A stretch of 64,000 nt of DNA from Lotus japonicus (lineage: Eukaryota; Streptophyta; Magnoliopsida; Fabales; Fabaceae). Under the pieces are notes generated by a model. The model did no database searches. It saw only the letters and a program-made list of their open reading frames with translations, and was not told the DNA's origin. The position numbers and the translations under genes are program-made. How positions within the stretch are numbered: position 1 is the first letter of the stretch; the number at the start of each line of letters is the position of its first letter. The DNA lies in assembly GCF_012489685.1 (NCBI RefSeq), contig NC_080046.1, positions 65,735,984 to 65,799,983 of the forward strand. The letters run 5' to 3'. Below, in pieces: positions 45,966 through 57,699 of this stretch.

Positions 45966-47655
45966 TCAACAAATACATTCTATTTCATTGCCACATATCA
46001 TCTGATCAGGGCAAACCATAGATAGTTTCAGCCTTTCAGAATCAAACCAGGGCCTATAGCCCTCCCACATGGCACTTATAGTTTTGTAGATATCAACCAT
46101 CTTTGGCCTTTGCTCTATGGAAGGCTTAACACAATCACATGCAACTTCTAGGAGATGAAGGATTTTATGATCAAAACCTTTACCAGTGATAGATTTATCA
46201 ACGACATCAGAAAAATCCATAGAATCAGTGAACAATTTATTGCTAATATAGTTCATCAAAGAGCCATCTACTCTGTCACAAGAATCAGTCCATGGACATA
46301 ATCTTCTCCCTGTTATAAGCTCAAAAAGGATAATTCCAAAGTCATACACATCCTTCTCAATCAAAACCAGTCTCATCCTTACATGATCTTCAAGCATTTG
46401 GTTTATGAATTTGGCTTTACCAAAATTAGAAATTTTCGGTTCAAAATTATTGTCCAGCAAGACACACTCTGAACCTAGATTGAGATGGACTATCTTGCAC
46501 TTTTTATGGAGCCAGGACAAAGCTCTTGCTAGCCCAAGTGCAATGTGAATCCTCTCAGGCCATCCCAATATCAGAGTTTGATGTCCTTCATCAGAATGTA
46601 GTAACCAATCACTGAGTCTACCATTTGACATGTAATTATAAACCAAAATCCTTTCATTTTTCTCTATGCAGAATCCAAGCAGAGAAGCTATGTTTCTGTG
46701 ACTGTGTCTCCCCGGAATCATTGTCTCAAGCACGAAGTCCCTCTTGTACTTATCAGCATCATATAGTCTCTTAACTGCTAGAAAAGTGTTATTAGGTACC
46801 TTGGCCTTGTACATAATCCCTGTTGTTCCTAGCCCCAATATGTTGTCTTGGCTAAAGTAATCAGTTGCCTTGCATAGTTCTGTGAATCCCATTCTGGGAA
46901 TCAATCTCTCCAACATTCTTGAAAGCTGTAAATAGAATGTCACTACAAGTTAATTAGCCCGTAGAATTAATAGACTGTACTAAAACTATAAAAGTAACAT
47001 GACCTTAACATGAAATACAAACTAAGAGTAGATTAGATTGTCCTAATATAGTGAAGAGTTTTCAACACCCCCCAAGTGTCAATTGTTCAAAACTTGTGAA
47101 CAATTCAACTTTTTATTGAACAATCTGAACCATTTAATATTAGAACAAAGGGCTAAGAATTTGCAACAGGTGCTGCTGAGAAAATAACTGCAGAGGATCC
47201 ATGTTGAAAGAAAAAAAAAAAAAAAAGAGCTGAGAGAGAGAGAGAACCTCTTTGCTTCTTTTCTCTTGCAAGGCCAGAGGTAGCAATTCAGCTACTTTTC
47301 TAGTGTACTTTTGATGGTTCTGCTTCTTTCTTAAGGGGTATATAACATTACTCCTCCTCTTCTGGAATTCTGTCCAGGGTGCACAGTAATACATGAAAGA
47401 AGCTGCTGCAAAAACAACACCAATAATAAAACTATACCAAAATGATCTGTCAAATAGACTCTCATCATCACAGCTTCCTAGTATTCCTCCACAGAGTCCA
47501 CTTTTGTTGTCAAAGCTCATACTCACATTAACGTTGCTGTCAAAATCAGGCACTGCCTCTATTAGCAAATTCAAGTAACCCAAGTTCTTTGAGGGATTTT
47601 GCCAGTTAATTAAGTGGTTGCCATCAAGTCTTAGGATATTTAGTAAGACTTAAGA
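45966..47655 (-). pseudogene. BIR-type LRR receptor-like pseudokinase, 5'-truncated (copy B)
   Basis: Two joined exons: up to 47248 (GLCGG juxtamembrane stretch, one transmembrane helix FWYSFIIGVVFAAASFMYY, basic tail) and 46925-45966 (kinase fold, 319 residues), in phase. It resembles Arabidopsis BIR1/At5g48380. G-loop GLGTTG and VAIK-type lysine (LAVKRL) are present, but HRD is HLN, DFG is NFG, and the activation segment is shortened with no APE. The BIR group is known for pseudokinases. Upstream of 47583 only a degenerate LRR-like stretch remains, with a stop near 47655 and no ATG, so the ectodomain and signal peptide are lost. It could still be transcribed from a chance promoter. Confidence 0.78.
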
Positions 47656-48217
47656 CTGGACATATATGGGGTACGGAAAACCTAGTTAAAGTGAGCAAAT
47701 TGAAAATGAGTTGATCTATAAATTTTCAATTTCTGAGGGAGTTTGCTTCAGTTGTAATCTTAAAGCTCAAATAAATAATTAGAAGGTACTAGCTAGGAAG
47801 GTTTGTGCTGCATGTTTATTAGAAACTATGTACTGAGAATGAGTTGAATTGATCTTCAAGAGGGTGACATGTGTATTGTAATTTCTTAGTCAATTGTTTT
47901 GTATAGCAACTAGCAAGAGACTAGAGTGACAGCAAAGACTTCCAAACACACTGACTCTGTCAATGTTTTCATTTTTCATTACCAAATAAATGAAGAAATT
48001 AGATGAAGATGCATAGCAATTTCCAAGAATCAGTTCAATATGATTTTTCCGCCATATAAATGGACACCACGTATAGCTTGAGCGTCAACCATTGCAAAAT
48101 GCCATGAAGGTAGACAACTAGAAAAACTTGGCCTTTTAATTATTAGGTCTAAGATAGGCGTTCGAGATGTACTATGAATAAGCTAATTAATTTGGAGATT
48201 GTTATTTATCTTGAATG

Positions 48218-48502
48218 TGGAACATTCACTTCTGACCTTGCCGTGTTGTGTGCATTCAAGGTAGTCTTCCTGTGAGTCTTGGCCATAGGCAACATAATGT
48301 CCCAAGCACAAGACACACATTATTAGAGAAAGTGAAACCTTGGAAATTCCCATTTTTGGTTAATTATAAAGCTTCTCCAATGAGTACTATATTTGATCAA
48401 TTGCTAAATGTGGTGTGTTTGATGAATAAGGTGTGTGAGGATTTATAGCTAGGGATTTTAGCATGGAAATTTTGTACTTAAGGTGGCTGGCTAGCTCGTG
48501 AG
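48218..48502 (-). repeat. 285-bp duplicate of a PR-1 5' end and promoter
   Basis: Matches 50114-50398 with no difference I could see. It contains the first ~35 codons of PR-1 copy C (start ATG equivalent at 48353) and about 150 bp of upstream sequence. It stops abruptly and joins a truncated copia element. Confidence 0.88.
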
Positions 48503-48860
48503 ACTCAGTCGATGGTTGTTTGACCATGAGCCTGGGCCTCTGAGACTCAGGAGCACAATTCCATAATGACGACCTCTGAGGTTCTGGATGAGTACAAGCC
48601 CAACTTTCGTTTGAGATGGACTCACACTTGAGGGGGAGAATGTTGGGTATCAAGTGTGAGTAAGTCTCACATTGGAAGATAATGTTAAGTTTGAGTGGTT
48701 TATATAAGTGTGATGACCCATACACCCAATGCCTTAAGGTTTTTGGTGAAAGATGTAGTGTCTGGTCCACTTATGGTTTGCTCTTTAGTCCAATATAAAG
48801 TTTTATCCCCAAATTTTAAACCATCTCCTTTATTTGGAACTTTCTTTATTTGACCCAACA
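48503..48860 (+). mobile_element. 3' end of a Ty1/copia-type element (internal tail plus LTR)
   Basis: LTR at 48641-48860 (TGTTGGGTATC... to ...GACCCAACA, 220 bp) preceded directly by a polypurine tract TTGAGGGGGAGAA and about 140 bp of internal sequence. The rest of the element is missing, and its break coincides with the end of the PR-1 duplicate. The superfamily is inferred from the LTR style. Confidence 0.65.
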
Positions 48861-48956
48861 ACGATATCTAATGTTTTGTAAATATGAAAACTTGAAGTAA
48901 AAAATTATTATTTATATCAACTTTAATTTTAAGGATAATATGTTATATTTTGTATG

Positions 48957-49187
48957 TTACATATTTATATTTATATGGTTATATTGTTTCCCACAATTTT
49001 TTTTACAAACACTACTAAATTGAGAAACAAGAAAAAGAAACCCTTTTAGAAGAGGGCCCAAATAGGTGTCTCGCGCGCTATTACAACCTTGTTTGGCTAA
49101 TCCTTCTGTAAAAACATTTGCTTCTCTATAAATATGGCTAACATCTACACAATTAACCTCAATTTGAAGAAAATCATTGAGTTTCAA
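48957..49187 (-). mobile_element. LINE-type RNase H domain fragment
   Basis: The minus-strand frame contains VSHIYREANVFTEGLAKQGC, the C-terminal end of the RNase H domain found in plant LINE polyproteins (H-x-REAN-x2-A(E/D)-x-LA). Only ~70 residues remain open. Confidence 0.6.
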
Positions 49188-49731
49188 CTCGTTAATTAGC
49201 TTCCACGGTCTAGATGAGACATTGTTCTCTCACCCCACAGCTAATGAAGAATCACTTTAATTGACAAATTTTCCACAACTCTTTGCAGAATTTTAAGGCA
49301 TACAAGATTTTTTCAACCTCAACTTCGAAGGTCCACAAATTTAAATTCTTGGATCCATCACTAGTGAAAAAGTTAGACAAATATTGCAAAAAAGACGGTT
49401 CTGTGATGGACTATTTTAGATATTGATGTACTCACGACATGCGTAAACATTGGCATAAACTGGAAAAAATATTTGGAAGATGAAGTAAATTTATTAGATG
49501 AAAGTATATATCATGGGGACAAGGTTCCCCCACGTAAACCACAGGAAAAGGAAACAACTACAAAGGAAAAAACAGAGACAAAACAGAAACAATAATGAAT
49601 GGCTCAGATATAATGTGACACGAAGCTGATACCGTGACACTGTTGGCCGGCGATTTTATTTGATTTTAGTATGGTATATATTGGTACGTAGTTGTTAAGT
49701 GATCCAAGAGAATGGACCGATCGATGGTCAC

Positions 49732-50249
49732 TTAGTAGGGTTTTTCGCCAACATAGTTGCTAGCAGGGTCATAGTTGCAAGTAATAAACGTGTCTCCTCC
49801 ATTATCACATATTACTTTGGCACATCCAAGACGCATGGAGTTTTCCCAAACCACCTGAGTGTAATGCCCGCACTGTTCTCCATCAGCACAAGAGTTAGAA
49901 TCGTAGTCATAGTTTGCTTGCTCATCCACCCACATTTTCACAGCGTCTGTGCCACTTAGGTCAAGTGTTCCCCAAGCGAGGTTCTCCCCGTAACGTCCAC
50001 CGCCACCTGAGTGGATCAGGTTGCAGTCTCCCTGACGTTGATTGGCATAGTCCTCTACGTTGATTGGCATAGTCCTCTGCAAAAGCAGCTACCTCGTCAT
50101 CCCAAACCAGATTTGGAACATTCACTTCTGACCTTGCCGTGTTGTGTGCATTCAAGGTAGTCTTCCTGTGAGTCTTGGCCATAGGCAACATAATGTCCCA
50201 AGCACAAGACACACATTATTAGAGAAAGTGAAACCTTGGAAATTCCCAT
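49732..50249 (-). pseudogene. PR-1 copy C, two frameshifts
   Basis: Closely related to the intact copy D. It starts at 50249 with the same signal peptide. One extra base at about 50154 (GCATTCAAGG against GCATTGAGG in D) shifts the frame, and a 22-bp tandem duplication (ACGTTGATTGGCATAGTCCTCT, about 50034-50078) shifts it again. The 3' part is open and ends [15 protein letters not shown]. It should make no full PR-1. Confidence 0.88.
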
Positions 50250-51105
50250 TTTTGGTTAATTATAAAGCTTCTCCAATGAGTACTATATTTGATCAATTGC
50301 TAAATGTGGTGTGTTTGATGAATAAGGTGTGTGAGGATTTATAGCTAGGGATTTTAGCATGGAAATTTTGTACTTAAGGTGGCTGGCTAGCTCGTGAGCA
50401 AGACTAGGTACTAAGTAGAATTTTCAAAATGATAGCCTGAACATGACATGTTGCATTTAACTAATTATAATGAGGCGGCTGATATATACAAGAACATGGC
50501 TAGAGGATGCTGATCAGTGTTAGGTTAGATTAATACCACGGTCAAATTAATTGAAATGTCACAGAGGCTGCTGGTGTCGATTTTCATCATAAAAGATGTA
50601 TGAAAAAGGATTACACTTGCTATTATTAGTTAGATTTTGTCAACCTGGTCACATTGTTCATGTTGAAGAAAGGAAAATGTTTGCATATATATTGAAGGAT
50701 ATATGTCTGCAGCATTTGGATATTCTGAGTATCATTAGCATCATAAACATGTTAAATTAAAGTTCTTTTATTCATCATTCTCTTTTATTTCATTTCCACT
50801 CACTTTCTTTTTCTATCTAATATTAATTACATCACTTATCATTTCTTTCATTTATCTTTCTTCTATTCTTATATCTCAATAGATGACTGTGTATTGATGT
50901 ATTTAGGATATCAACCAAACATTTTCCTCCAAAACTAACTATAGCTACCATAAGTTAGTTTTTGTCCATTTGATTACACTAGATGTCAATATTGAAGAAA
51001 GGGATATCCAGTTCGATCGACCTAATTATCTTTAGCAATGACTAAGTAAACGATTTTTTGCTTTGGGTTGAAAAGTTGTTTAATTTTAAAATTAAAGTTA
51101 TTTAA

Positions 51106-51217
51106 TTTTTTTTATGATAGACAAATGTTAGTGGTTAGTTGTTAGTAATTACAAATGCTCATCCTTAAAGTTCGAACCCTGAACCCCATCTCAAACACCT
51201 ATTTCTACCATTAGGTC
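51106..51217 (-). mobile_element. tRNA-derived SINE with 12-bp target duplication
   Basis: 112 bp between direct repeats AAAGTTATTTAA (51094-51105 and 51218-51229). On the minus strand it shows A box TGACCTAATGG, B box GGTTCGAACT and an A8-type tail. The paralogous sites near 39545 and 41087 lack it. Confidence 0.82.
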
Positions 51218-51307
51218 AAAGTTATTTAACTTGACAATATATTACACATTAACAAGACATTTATTCTATTGACATACAGATCAATGTGTAACATGTGGAC
51301 AACATAG

Positions 51308-51396
51308 AGTCATAGACATACAAATCAATGAGAGTTACATTTCAACAAATACATTCTATTTTGCCCATGTCATCTGATCAGGGCAAACCATAGATA
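51308..51396 (-). pseudogene. Remnant of the receptor-like kinase 3' end (copy C)
   Basis: Matches 45945-46022, the last codons and 3' flank of kinase copy B, with small deletions. The rest of the kinase is absent. Confidence 0.7.
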
Positions 51397-51747
51397 AAAA
51401 ATATAAAATCAGATTATTTTAAATAATTACTTTAATTAGCATATCAGAAAAACCACTATTATCACAAATGAGAGATAAAAAAATAATTAGTGTAAGTTGG
51501 TCCACTCTGAAAGCTGTTGTTTTTAACGTGGTACACCATAGAATTGCATATAGACAACAAATTTTTAATGTGGTCCACCATAGAATTAACGTGGCACCAT
51601 AGCTACTTTAATTTATAAAAAAAAATGGTAATTCTCTCTAATTAAATACTGACAAACTATTAAAAATTATGTTCTTGCCTTGGATTACCGGTAGACCAGT
51701 TATTCAAGTGGTGGAGCAATTAGACAGGGATTAACTGTTAAAAAGGA

Positions 51748-51970
51748 GGGTCCACCTAATATGCACCACTTTTTAGTGGTGTAATTTTGCACCACTATGT
51801 TAATTGTCCATTTTACCCCTGTTCAAAAAATTAATCCCATCAAAATCCACCCGGTAATACCAATATTTTTTTCTTTTTATAAAATAATTTTTTTAACAGG
51901 AGTAAAATGGACAATTGGTATAGTGGTGCAAGGTTGCACCACTAAAAAGTTGTGCATATTAGGTGCCACC
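51748..51970. mobile_element. Mutator-type MITE
   Basis: 223 bp with a perfect 9-bp target duplication TAAAAAGGA (51739-51747 and 51971-51979). Inverted ends of ~75 bp begin GGGTCCACCTAATATGCAC and GGTGGCACCTAATATGCAC. Confidence 0.88.
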
Positions 51971-52077
51971 TAAAAAGGAAGATAATTCTGGGTGGGTCAC
52001 CTGCTTAAACATTGATGTACTTTTAGCCATATTTTTACTTTGTCAATTTACATGTTGTGCATGCGGCATGTTACTTA

Positions 52078-52461
52078 GAGCATCAGCAACAAAGAAACTT
52101 TGTGAGTTTCTTTATGACATGTCATCTGAAGTAAAGTTTCTTAACTGTTGCAGAAAATTAAGTTTCTCCACGTGGCAAGCAACTTTGCTCCAAAGTTTCT
52201 TTCTAGAGAAACTTTGCTCAAAGTTTCTCTTCTAAATTTAATGATTAAAAAATAAATAAAAAACAAATAAAAAAGCAAATTAATAGGTAATTGGATTTAC
52301 AAGAAAGTAGTGTGGTATATTGTGAGATCCATTTAAGAAACTTTTTAGAATTTCTGGATTGGAGTAAAAAGTGAGTAGAATTTATTAAAGTGGTTTAAAT
52401 GACGTGGCATTACCAAAATTTAAATTAGAAACTCTAATGAGTTTCTTGGATAATGATGCTC
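52078..52461. mobile_element. Tourist-like (PIF/Harbinger) MITE
   Basis: 384 bp flanked by TTA (52075-52077 and 52462-52464). Ends are inverted: GAGCATCAGCAACAAAGAAAC and the complement of GTTTCTTGGATAATGATGCTC. TTA duplication fits PIF/Harbinger. Confidence 0.78.
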
Positions 52462-52982
52462 TTATAATATATTTTTAATGTGTTAAAATTAATATAAAAA
52501 ATTCAAAATTGTTTTTTTAACTTCTGAATAAGGTTTTTCTTGACTCAAAAGTCTGGTAAAATAGTTACAACATATGGGAAAGTAGATATATTACAAGCTT
52601 TAATATATACTAGTTGTTCAATTATAATATCAAAAAATAGTAAAAGAAAGGAATACCATCGAGATTTAACTTATTAAATTAAGTACAATCCTAGCACAGA
52701 GGTTATTTTATTCAACTCAAATAAAAATATCTTGTACGAAGATACAGGATATTTGTGACTTTAAAAAAAAATACGATACAGCATGATAACTCACAGGCAT
52801 AAACATTGTCATAAATTGGAAATTTCATTTATTAATTATTAATAAGATAGCCACTGCCTATGAAGCAATGTCTCCGACATAATGTAACACGAAACTAATA
52901 CCGCGACATTTATTTATTTATTCTTAGTATGGTGATAGCTGCTAAGTGACCCAAGAGAATGGATCGATGATCACTTATTCAC

Positions 52983-53477
52983 TTAGTAGGGTTTTTGGCC
53001 AACATAGTTGCCTGGAGGGTCATAGTTGCAAGTAATAAACGTGCCTCCTCCATTATCACATTTTACCTTAGCACATCCAAGGCGCATGGAGTTTTTCCAA
53101 ACCACCTGAGTGTAATGCCCGCACTGTTTTCCACTAGCACAAGAATTAGAATTGTAGTCATAGTTTGCTTTCTCATCCACCCACAATTTCACTGCCCCTG
53201 TGCCACTTAGGTCAGGTTTTCCCCACGCCAGGTTCTCCCCGTAACGTCCACCACCACCTGAGTGGACCAGTTTGCAGTCTCCCTTACGTTGATTGGCATA
53301 GTTCTGTGCAAAAGCAGCTACGGTGTCATCCCAAACAAGATTTGGAACATTCACTGCTGACCTTGCAGCGTTGTGTGCATTGAGGTAGTCTGCACGTGAG
53401 TCTTGGCCATAGACAACATAATGTCCCAAGCACAAGACACACATTATTAGAGAAAGTGTAACCTTGGAAAATCCCAT
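52983..53477 (-). CDS. PR1: Pathogenesis-related protein 1 (copy D, intact)
   Basis: A single exon, 164 residues, usual PR-1 size. Signal peptide 1-24 (ending VVYG). The CAP domain has cavity residues H35, E81, E102 and H121, six cysteines at 68, 113, 119, 135, 140 and 150, HYTQVVW at 121-127 and [15 protein letters not shown] at the end. The last 11 residues (154-164) match the CAPE defence-peptide pattern PxGNxxxxxPY. PR-1 is secreted, binds sterols and marks salicylate-dependent defence. A TATA box is ~80 bp upstream. This is the best candidate for an active gene in the array and the closest relative of broken copy C. Confidence 0.95.
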   Translation of the reverse strand: MGFSKVTLSLIMCVLCLGHYVVYGQDSRADYLNAHNAARSAVNVPNLVWDDTVAAFAQNYANQRKGDCKLVHSGGGGRYGENLAWGKPDLSGTGAVKLWVDEKANYDYNSNSCASGKQCGHYTQVVWKNSMRLGCAKVKCDNGGGTFITCNYDPPGNYVGQKPY

Positions 53478-53555
53478 TTTTGGTTATTTTGCTTCTCCAA
53501 TGTCAAATTAATTCAATTGGAAATGGGATGTGTTTGATGGAAAAGGTGTGTGAGG

Positions 53556-53563
53556 TATTTATA
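53556..53563 (-). promoter_or_regulatory. TATA box of PR-1 copy D
   Basis: TATAAATA on the minus strand, 79-86 bp upstream of the ATG at 53477. The same motif and context occur upstream of copies B and E. Confidence 0.7.
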
Positions 53564-53569
53564 GGGATT

Positions 53570-56500
53570 TCAGCATGGAAATTTTGTACTTAAGGTGGCT
53601 GGCTAGCTCGTGAGCAAGACTAGTACTACATAGAATTTTCAAAATGATAGTGCATGTGTGTGTGACTGGAAAAACTTGATATAGCTTGATCATGAAGTGT
53701 AACAGATAATTGTTAAAGACTTGACTAATGACTTTACCAATACCACATATATTTCCCTTCTGCTATCATACCGCCGTGTGATAAAGGGTAAAAAAATATA
53801 GAAATAAATTAAATACAGACCTTTAATTTAATTTGATGTATATATGAAAATTAATACATATGCGTGCACGTAATTGCATGACGAACATATCCATGCGTAC
53901 TCAATTTTGTCTCTTGCCAGAATGCTCTGTTTGCCTATCACTACCTTCAATCAAGGCGGGTCATGTGATTCATGAAATTTTCTTCCAAACACAAAAACTA
54001 AGTTTGGAAAAATGTTGGGTAGACAAAGAAATGGATAAGGAGAAAGAGAGAAGCAACGGATGGATGTAGTGTGTGTGTCTAGAATTGCATTGAACTCAAC
54101 CTAGATTTTCATTGAATTCGACATTGCACAATTCAGCTTCTTCAATTTATGTTAAAGTTAATATGTCAAATTATAACTTTCCGTACGTTATTATGTGAAA
54201 TAACATTTTCCCTTAACAAATAACATCAAACTGAACATGCACATAATATATGATATAACATGATAAAAAGAGAGATAAATAAAAAAATGAGATGTTTATA
54301 GGGTGTGTATAAGGTCTGTTTGTCTGCTTATTTTGTGAAATGATAACTTATTTTTAAAAAGTCACTTTGAATTAATTGTGTGTGTGGCTATCGATAATTA
54401 AAAATCAGAATTTGAAAAAATATATATAAATCCGATTATTTTTTCAAGTTATATCTTAGTAGTTTTTCAAATAATCAATTATTTTATTTTCTGATGAATA
54501 AAAAAATTAATAACTTTTCTGCAAGGGGTTCCTGGACTCTTTTGACCCTTTGCTTGCCTGTACCTTCTTATTATTGATGATATATAGTTCAGTTTTCTAA
54601 AAAAAAAAATCAATTATTTTTAGTGAATTTTTAAGCAAAAACATGTGTAAAGTGTTTTTTATTTCTGTTTTTTTTTCAATACAGTTTTTTAAATATAAAA
54701 CACCACATTCAAACAGTTCTTTTTTAAAATAAAATTATTTCCCAATTTTTTTTTATCAAATCCCATATTATGTTTTAATACAACAAACTAAAACTATAAT
54801 CAAATAAGCCCTGGGTTTTTATGTATCACAACCCTTTTGGATATTTTTGGTCGACGTCTCATGGATTAAAGGAAAAAGGCCAAGCCCGTGAAACAACTGG
54901 ACCACAGCGTGTCAAACAAAACAAACTCTCGCAATATATCCAAGCCCTTTTAGTTTTCTTTTTAGGTCGAATGGGGCATTTATTTACTTAAAATAGAGGA
55001 ATTTTATACCTGTTGCTTTGAATTATCATGATTTTTTTATAACAAATTTTTTAAATTCACAATTCAATTCTTCATAGTTTAAATAATGAACTGAATGTAT
55101 TAAACCGTCTTATTTTCAAGAGGCATTCGTCATTTGTTACCCACATGCATTAGTAGTATTAGTAAAGTCATGCCATGAGCTTCCAAAAGTCTTCCTCTGA
55201 AATAGATAACTTTTTCTAAAGCAGCTTTCGTTATTCTTGCATCCACCTGCACAAATTATGCAGTAAATTCTGCCTAGTTAACCTCTAATGCTGGAGTCCA
55301 CCCACCATTCATTTATACTACTCTAGAGAAGTGGAATATAATAGAAGATATAGCCAGAACCAGAAGGAAGCTATATTGATTGATTACCATACACACATGT
55401 GAATTTTCTGATATGTCACGGTTGGTTTGGTTCTATAAGCAACTGTTTTTTTATTATCAGTATCATTCGTTTTGTAAGCCGGCTATATATGTGTGTTTGT
55501 GAGAAAGAGAGAGCACGCATCTGATATTTGATATCGATTGGCATTATTGTATTGTAACCCGTGATTCCATTTTGGCACCACTAACTTCCTATCTGCGAAC
55601 ACCCCAATCATGCATGTACACAAACATTCAGCCAGGTACTTATATAATAATACTGGTTTCCACTCAATGTGATCGTGACTTTATCAGTTATTTATATTTT
55701 ATAGAATTATGAAAATATTAATTATTTTAACTTCATTTTTTTTTATTTAACTAAGAATTCATAACGAAACACTAATAAACTAAAAGAGGAAAACATAAAA
55801 GAGAAAAAAAAATCTAATCACTATAAGAAATGGTTGGTTGAACGTCAAGACTTAGCGTTGGTCTTGACGCTAACTATAAATCGATGTAAAGTTGACGTTA
55901 AATGTTAAATGGTAATATCATTGAGTCAATGCTAATTAGCATCCTCTCAAGTTAGCGATCAAAAGCGTACGCTTGACCGACATAAAATTCACCGACCATT
56001 GTAGCATCGGCTTAATTGACGTTAATTTAATTTCAAATTGATGCGGCTCATTTATTCAACTCATGTTCTAGCATTTGCAACCTCAATGACTAACTATGAT
56101 TGTGCTTTAGCGTGGCCGAGGCTAAATTTGATGAACACAAAGCTAAATTCATCACTATTAACATAATATGATTGAATGTTAGGCGACACATCACAATTAA
56201 ATTCAAATTTTATTATTCTTCTCGTAAATGAGATCGCATACTTAATAAATTCTTTTATTTATTATTATTATATAGTCCAATATATATTGTTCTACCGATT
56301 ATCTAACTCTAACTTTGGCCTATATCTAAGGGTATTTGTCGTAGCAATTTGGACTCATGCTCAATTAGGTAGGAGAGATCGAGTTAGCAAATAGAGAGGA
56401 GGAACTGAGAAAGAGAAACAAATAGAGAAGACAGATCTAAACTATCTCAGTTTGGTTTGCACACAACATGAAGAGATTTAATTTTATTGTAAATCATCAG

Positions 56501-57118
56501 TCCCTTCATTCTTTCATAAACTAAATTCTAGAAAGCATTTTAAAATTTTAGTTCAAAAATGCTATATACAGCACAAAACGAACTAGCCGGCCGGGGATAA
56601 ATATAATTGGCTGCTTTTGAAATTCATTTTGTTTCATCTTAAAATTCAATTAATCTTTGCCCAGTCAGTGCTTGTGAATACAACCAGTTTTGTACCACTT
56701 GATTGCGTTCTTTAATATACATATGACCGTTACAAAATCATGACCATCAACTAAACATTCTTTTGGAAGCAATATACCATATCAGCTGTTTTACTTTTAC
56801 TCCCATTCACCAAATAACATATTTAATGTAATAATAAATTCACACTAAAGCAAACTTTTAGCATGAGTTCTTTTTCATTATAACGGGAATATCACACTCG
56901 ACATCCACATATTGTAATTTGACTAATTTCTAATCTAGCGCATAATGGCAATACACAAACATATATGCTGGGAGAGCTAGCTTGCTTAATACAGACCATT
57001 TGATCGATCCACCTGAGAATCACATTTTCACTACTAACATTTAGTATATATTATTTATAATATGCTTCTTATGCGCGAAATTTAATTTGTAGAGCTTGAT
57101 CGGACGTACACAACCCAA
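53570..57118. other. AT-rich intergenic region between PR-1 copies D and E
   Basis: No gene is recognised. At 55819-55830 CACTATAAGAAA resembles the CACTA-element terminus CACTACAAGAAA and is followed by repeated TTGACG/CGTCAA motifs (to about 56160), so this is likely a CACTA remnant. Its other end was not found. Confidence 0.5.
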
Positions 57119-57613
57119 TCAATAAGGTCTATCTCCAACATAGTTGCCTGGTGGGTCATAGTTGCAAACAACAAAAACCCAGCCATTGTTGCATTTGGAC
57201 TTAGCACACCCAAGATGAACAGAATCGCGCCAAACCATCTGTGTATAATGCAAGCATTCATCATTGACACACGAGTTGGACTGAGGGTCGTAGTTGGGCT
57301 TTTCGGCGAACCAGAGCTTTGCCGCATCTGCATCCTTCATTTCGCCGTAACCCTCAGCGATATTCTCACCATACGGCCCGTTAGAGTGCTCGAGGTTGCA
57401 GTCATGGCTCCTCAAGTCAGCGTAGTTCTGAGCGTAGGCTTCAAGGTTGTGGTTCCATGAGAGTGGACCCACACCAACCTCGGCGCGAGCTTGGTTGTGC
57501 ACGTCAAGGAACTCTTTTGGGGAGCAGACTTCATGGGCTAGGGAAATGGTGCAGGACATGAAGAAGAAAATGGCTAAGATCATCATCACATGGTGTGGGA
57601 TTAGGGACCTCAT
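57119..57613 (-). CDS. PR1-like: PR-1-like CAP protein (copy E, intact)
   Basis: A single exon, 164 residues, diverged from copies A-D. A signal peptide ends near SLAHE. The CAP domain includes VHNQARAEVG, GPYGENIAEG, HYTQMVW and [15 protein letters not shown]. The cavity histidines and six core cysteines are present, plus one extra cysteine (EVCSPKEF) just after the signal peptide. The CAPE-like tail is conserved. A TATA box lies 73-80 bp upstream. The pairwise differences suggest it is the oldest branch in the array. Likely functional and secreted. Confidence 0.93.
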   Translation of the reverse strand: MRSLIPHHVMMILAIFFFMSCTISLAHEVCSPKEFLDVHNQARAEVGVGPLSWNHNLEAYAQNYADLRSHDCNLEHSNGPYGENIAEGYGEMKDADAAKLWFAEKPNYDPQSNSCVNDECLHYTQMVWRDSVHLGCAKSKCNNGWVFVVCNYDPPGNYVGDRPY

Positions 57614-57685
57614 TTTTGCTCTTGGTTGTTGTTGTTTGGTTCTTTTGGTGAAGAATGGATGAAAGTGAAGGTTATATGCTCATTG

Positions 57686-57693
57686 TATTTATA
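57686..57693 (-). promoter_or_regulatory. TATA box of PR-1 copy E
   Basis: TATAAATA on the minus strand, 73-80 bp upstream of the ATG at 57613. Confidence 0.68.
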
Positions 57694-57699
57694 GGGAGA

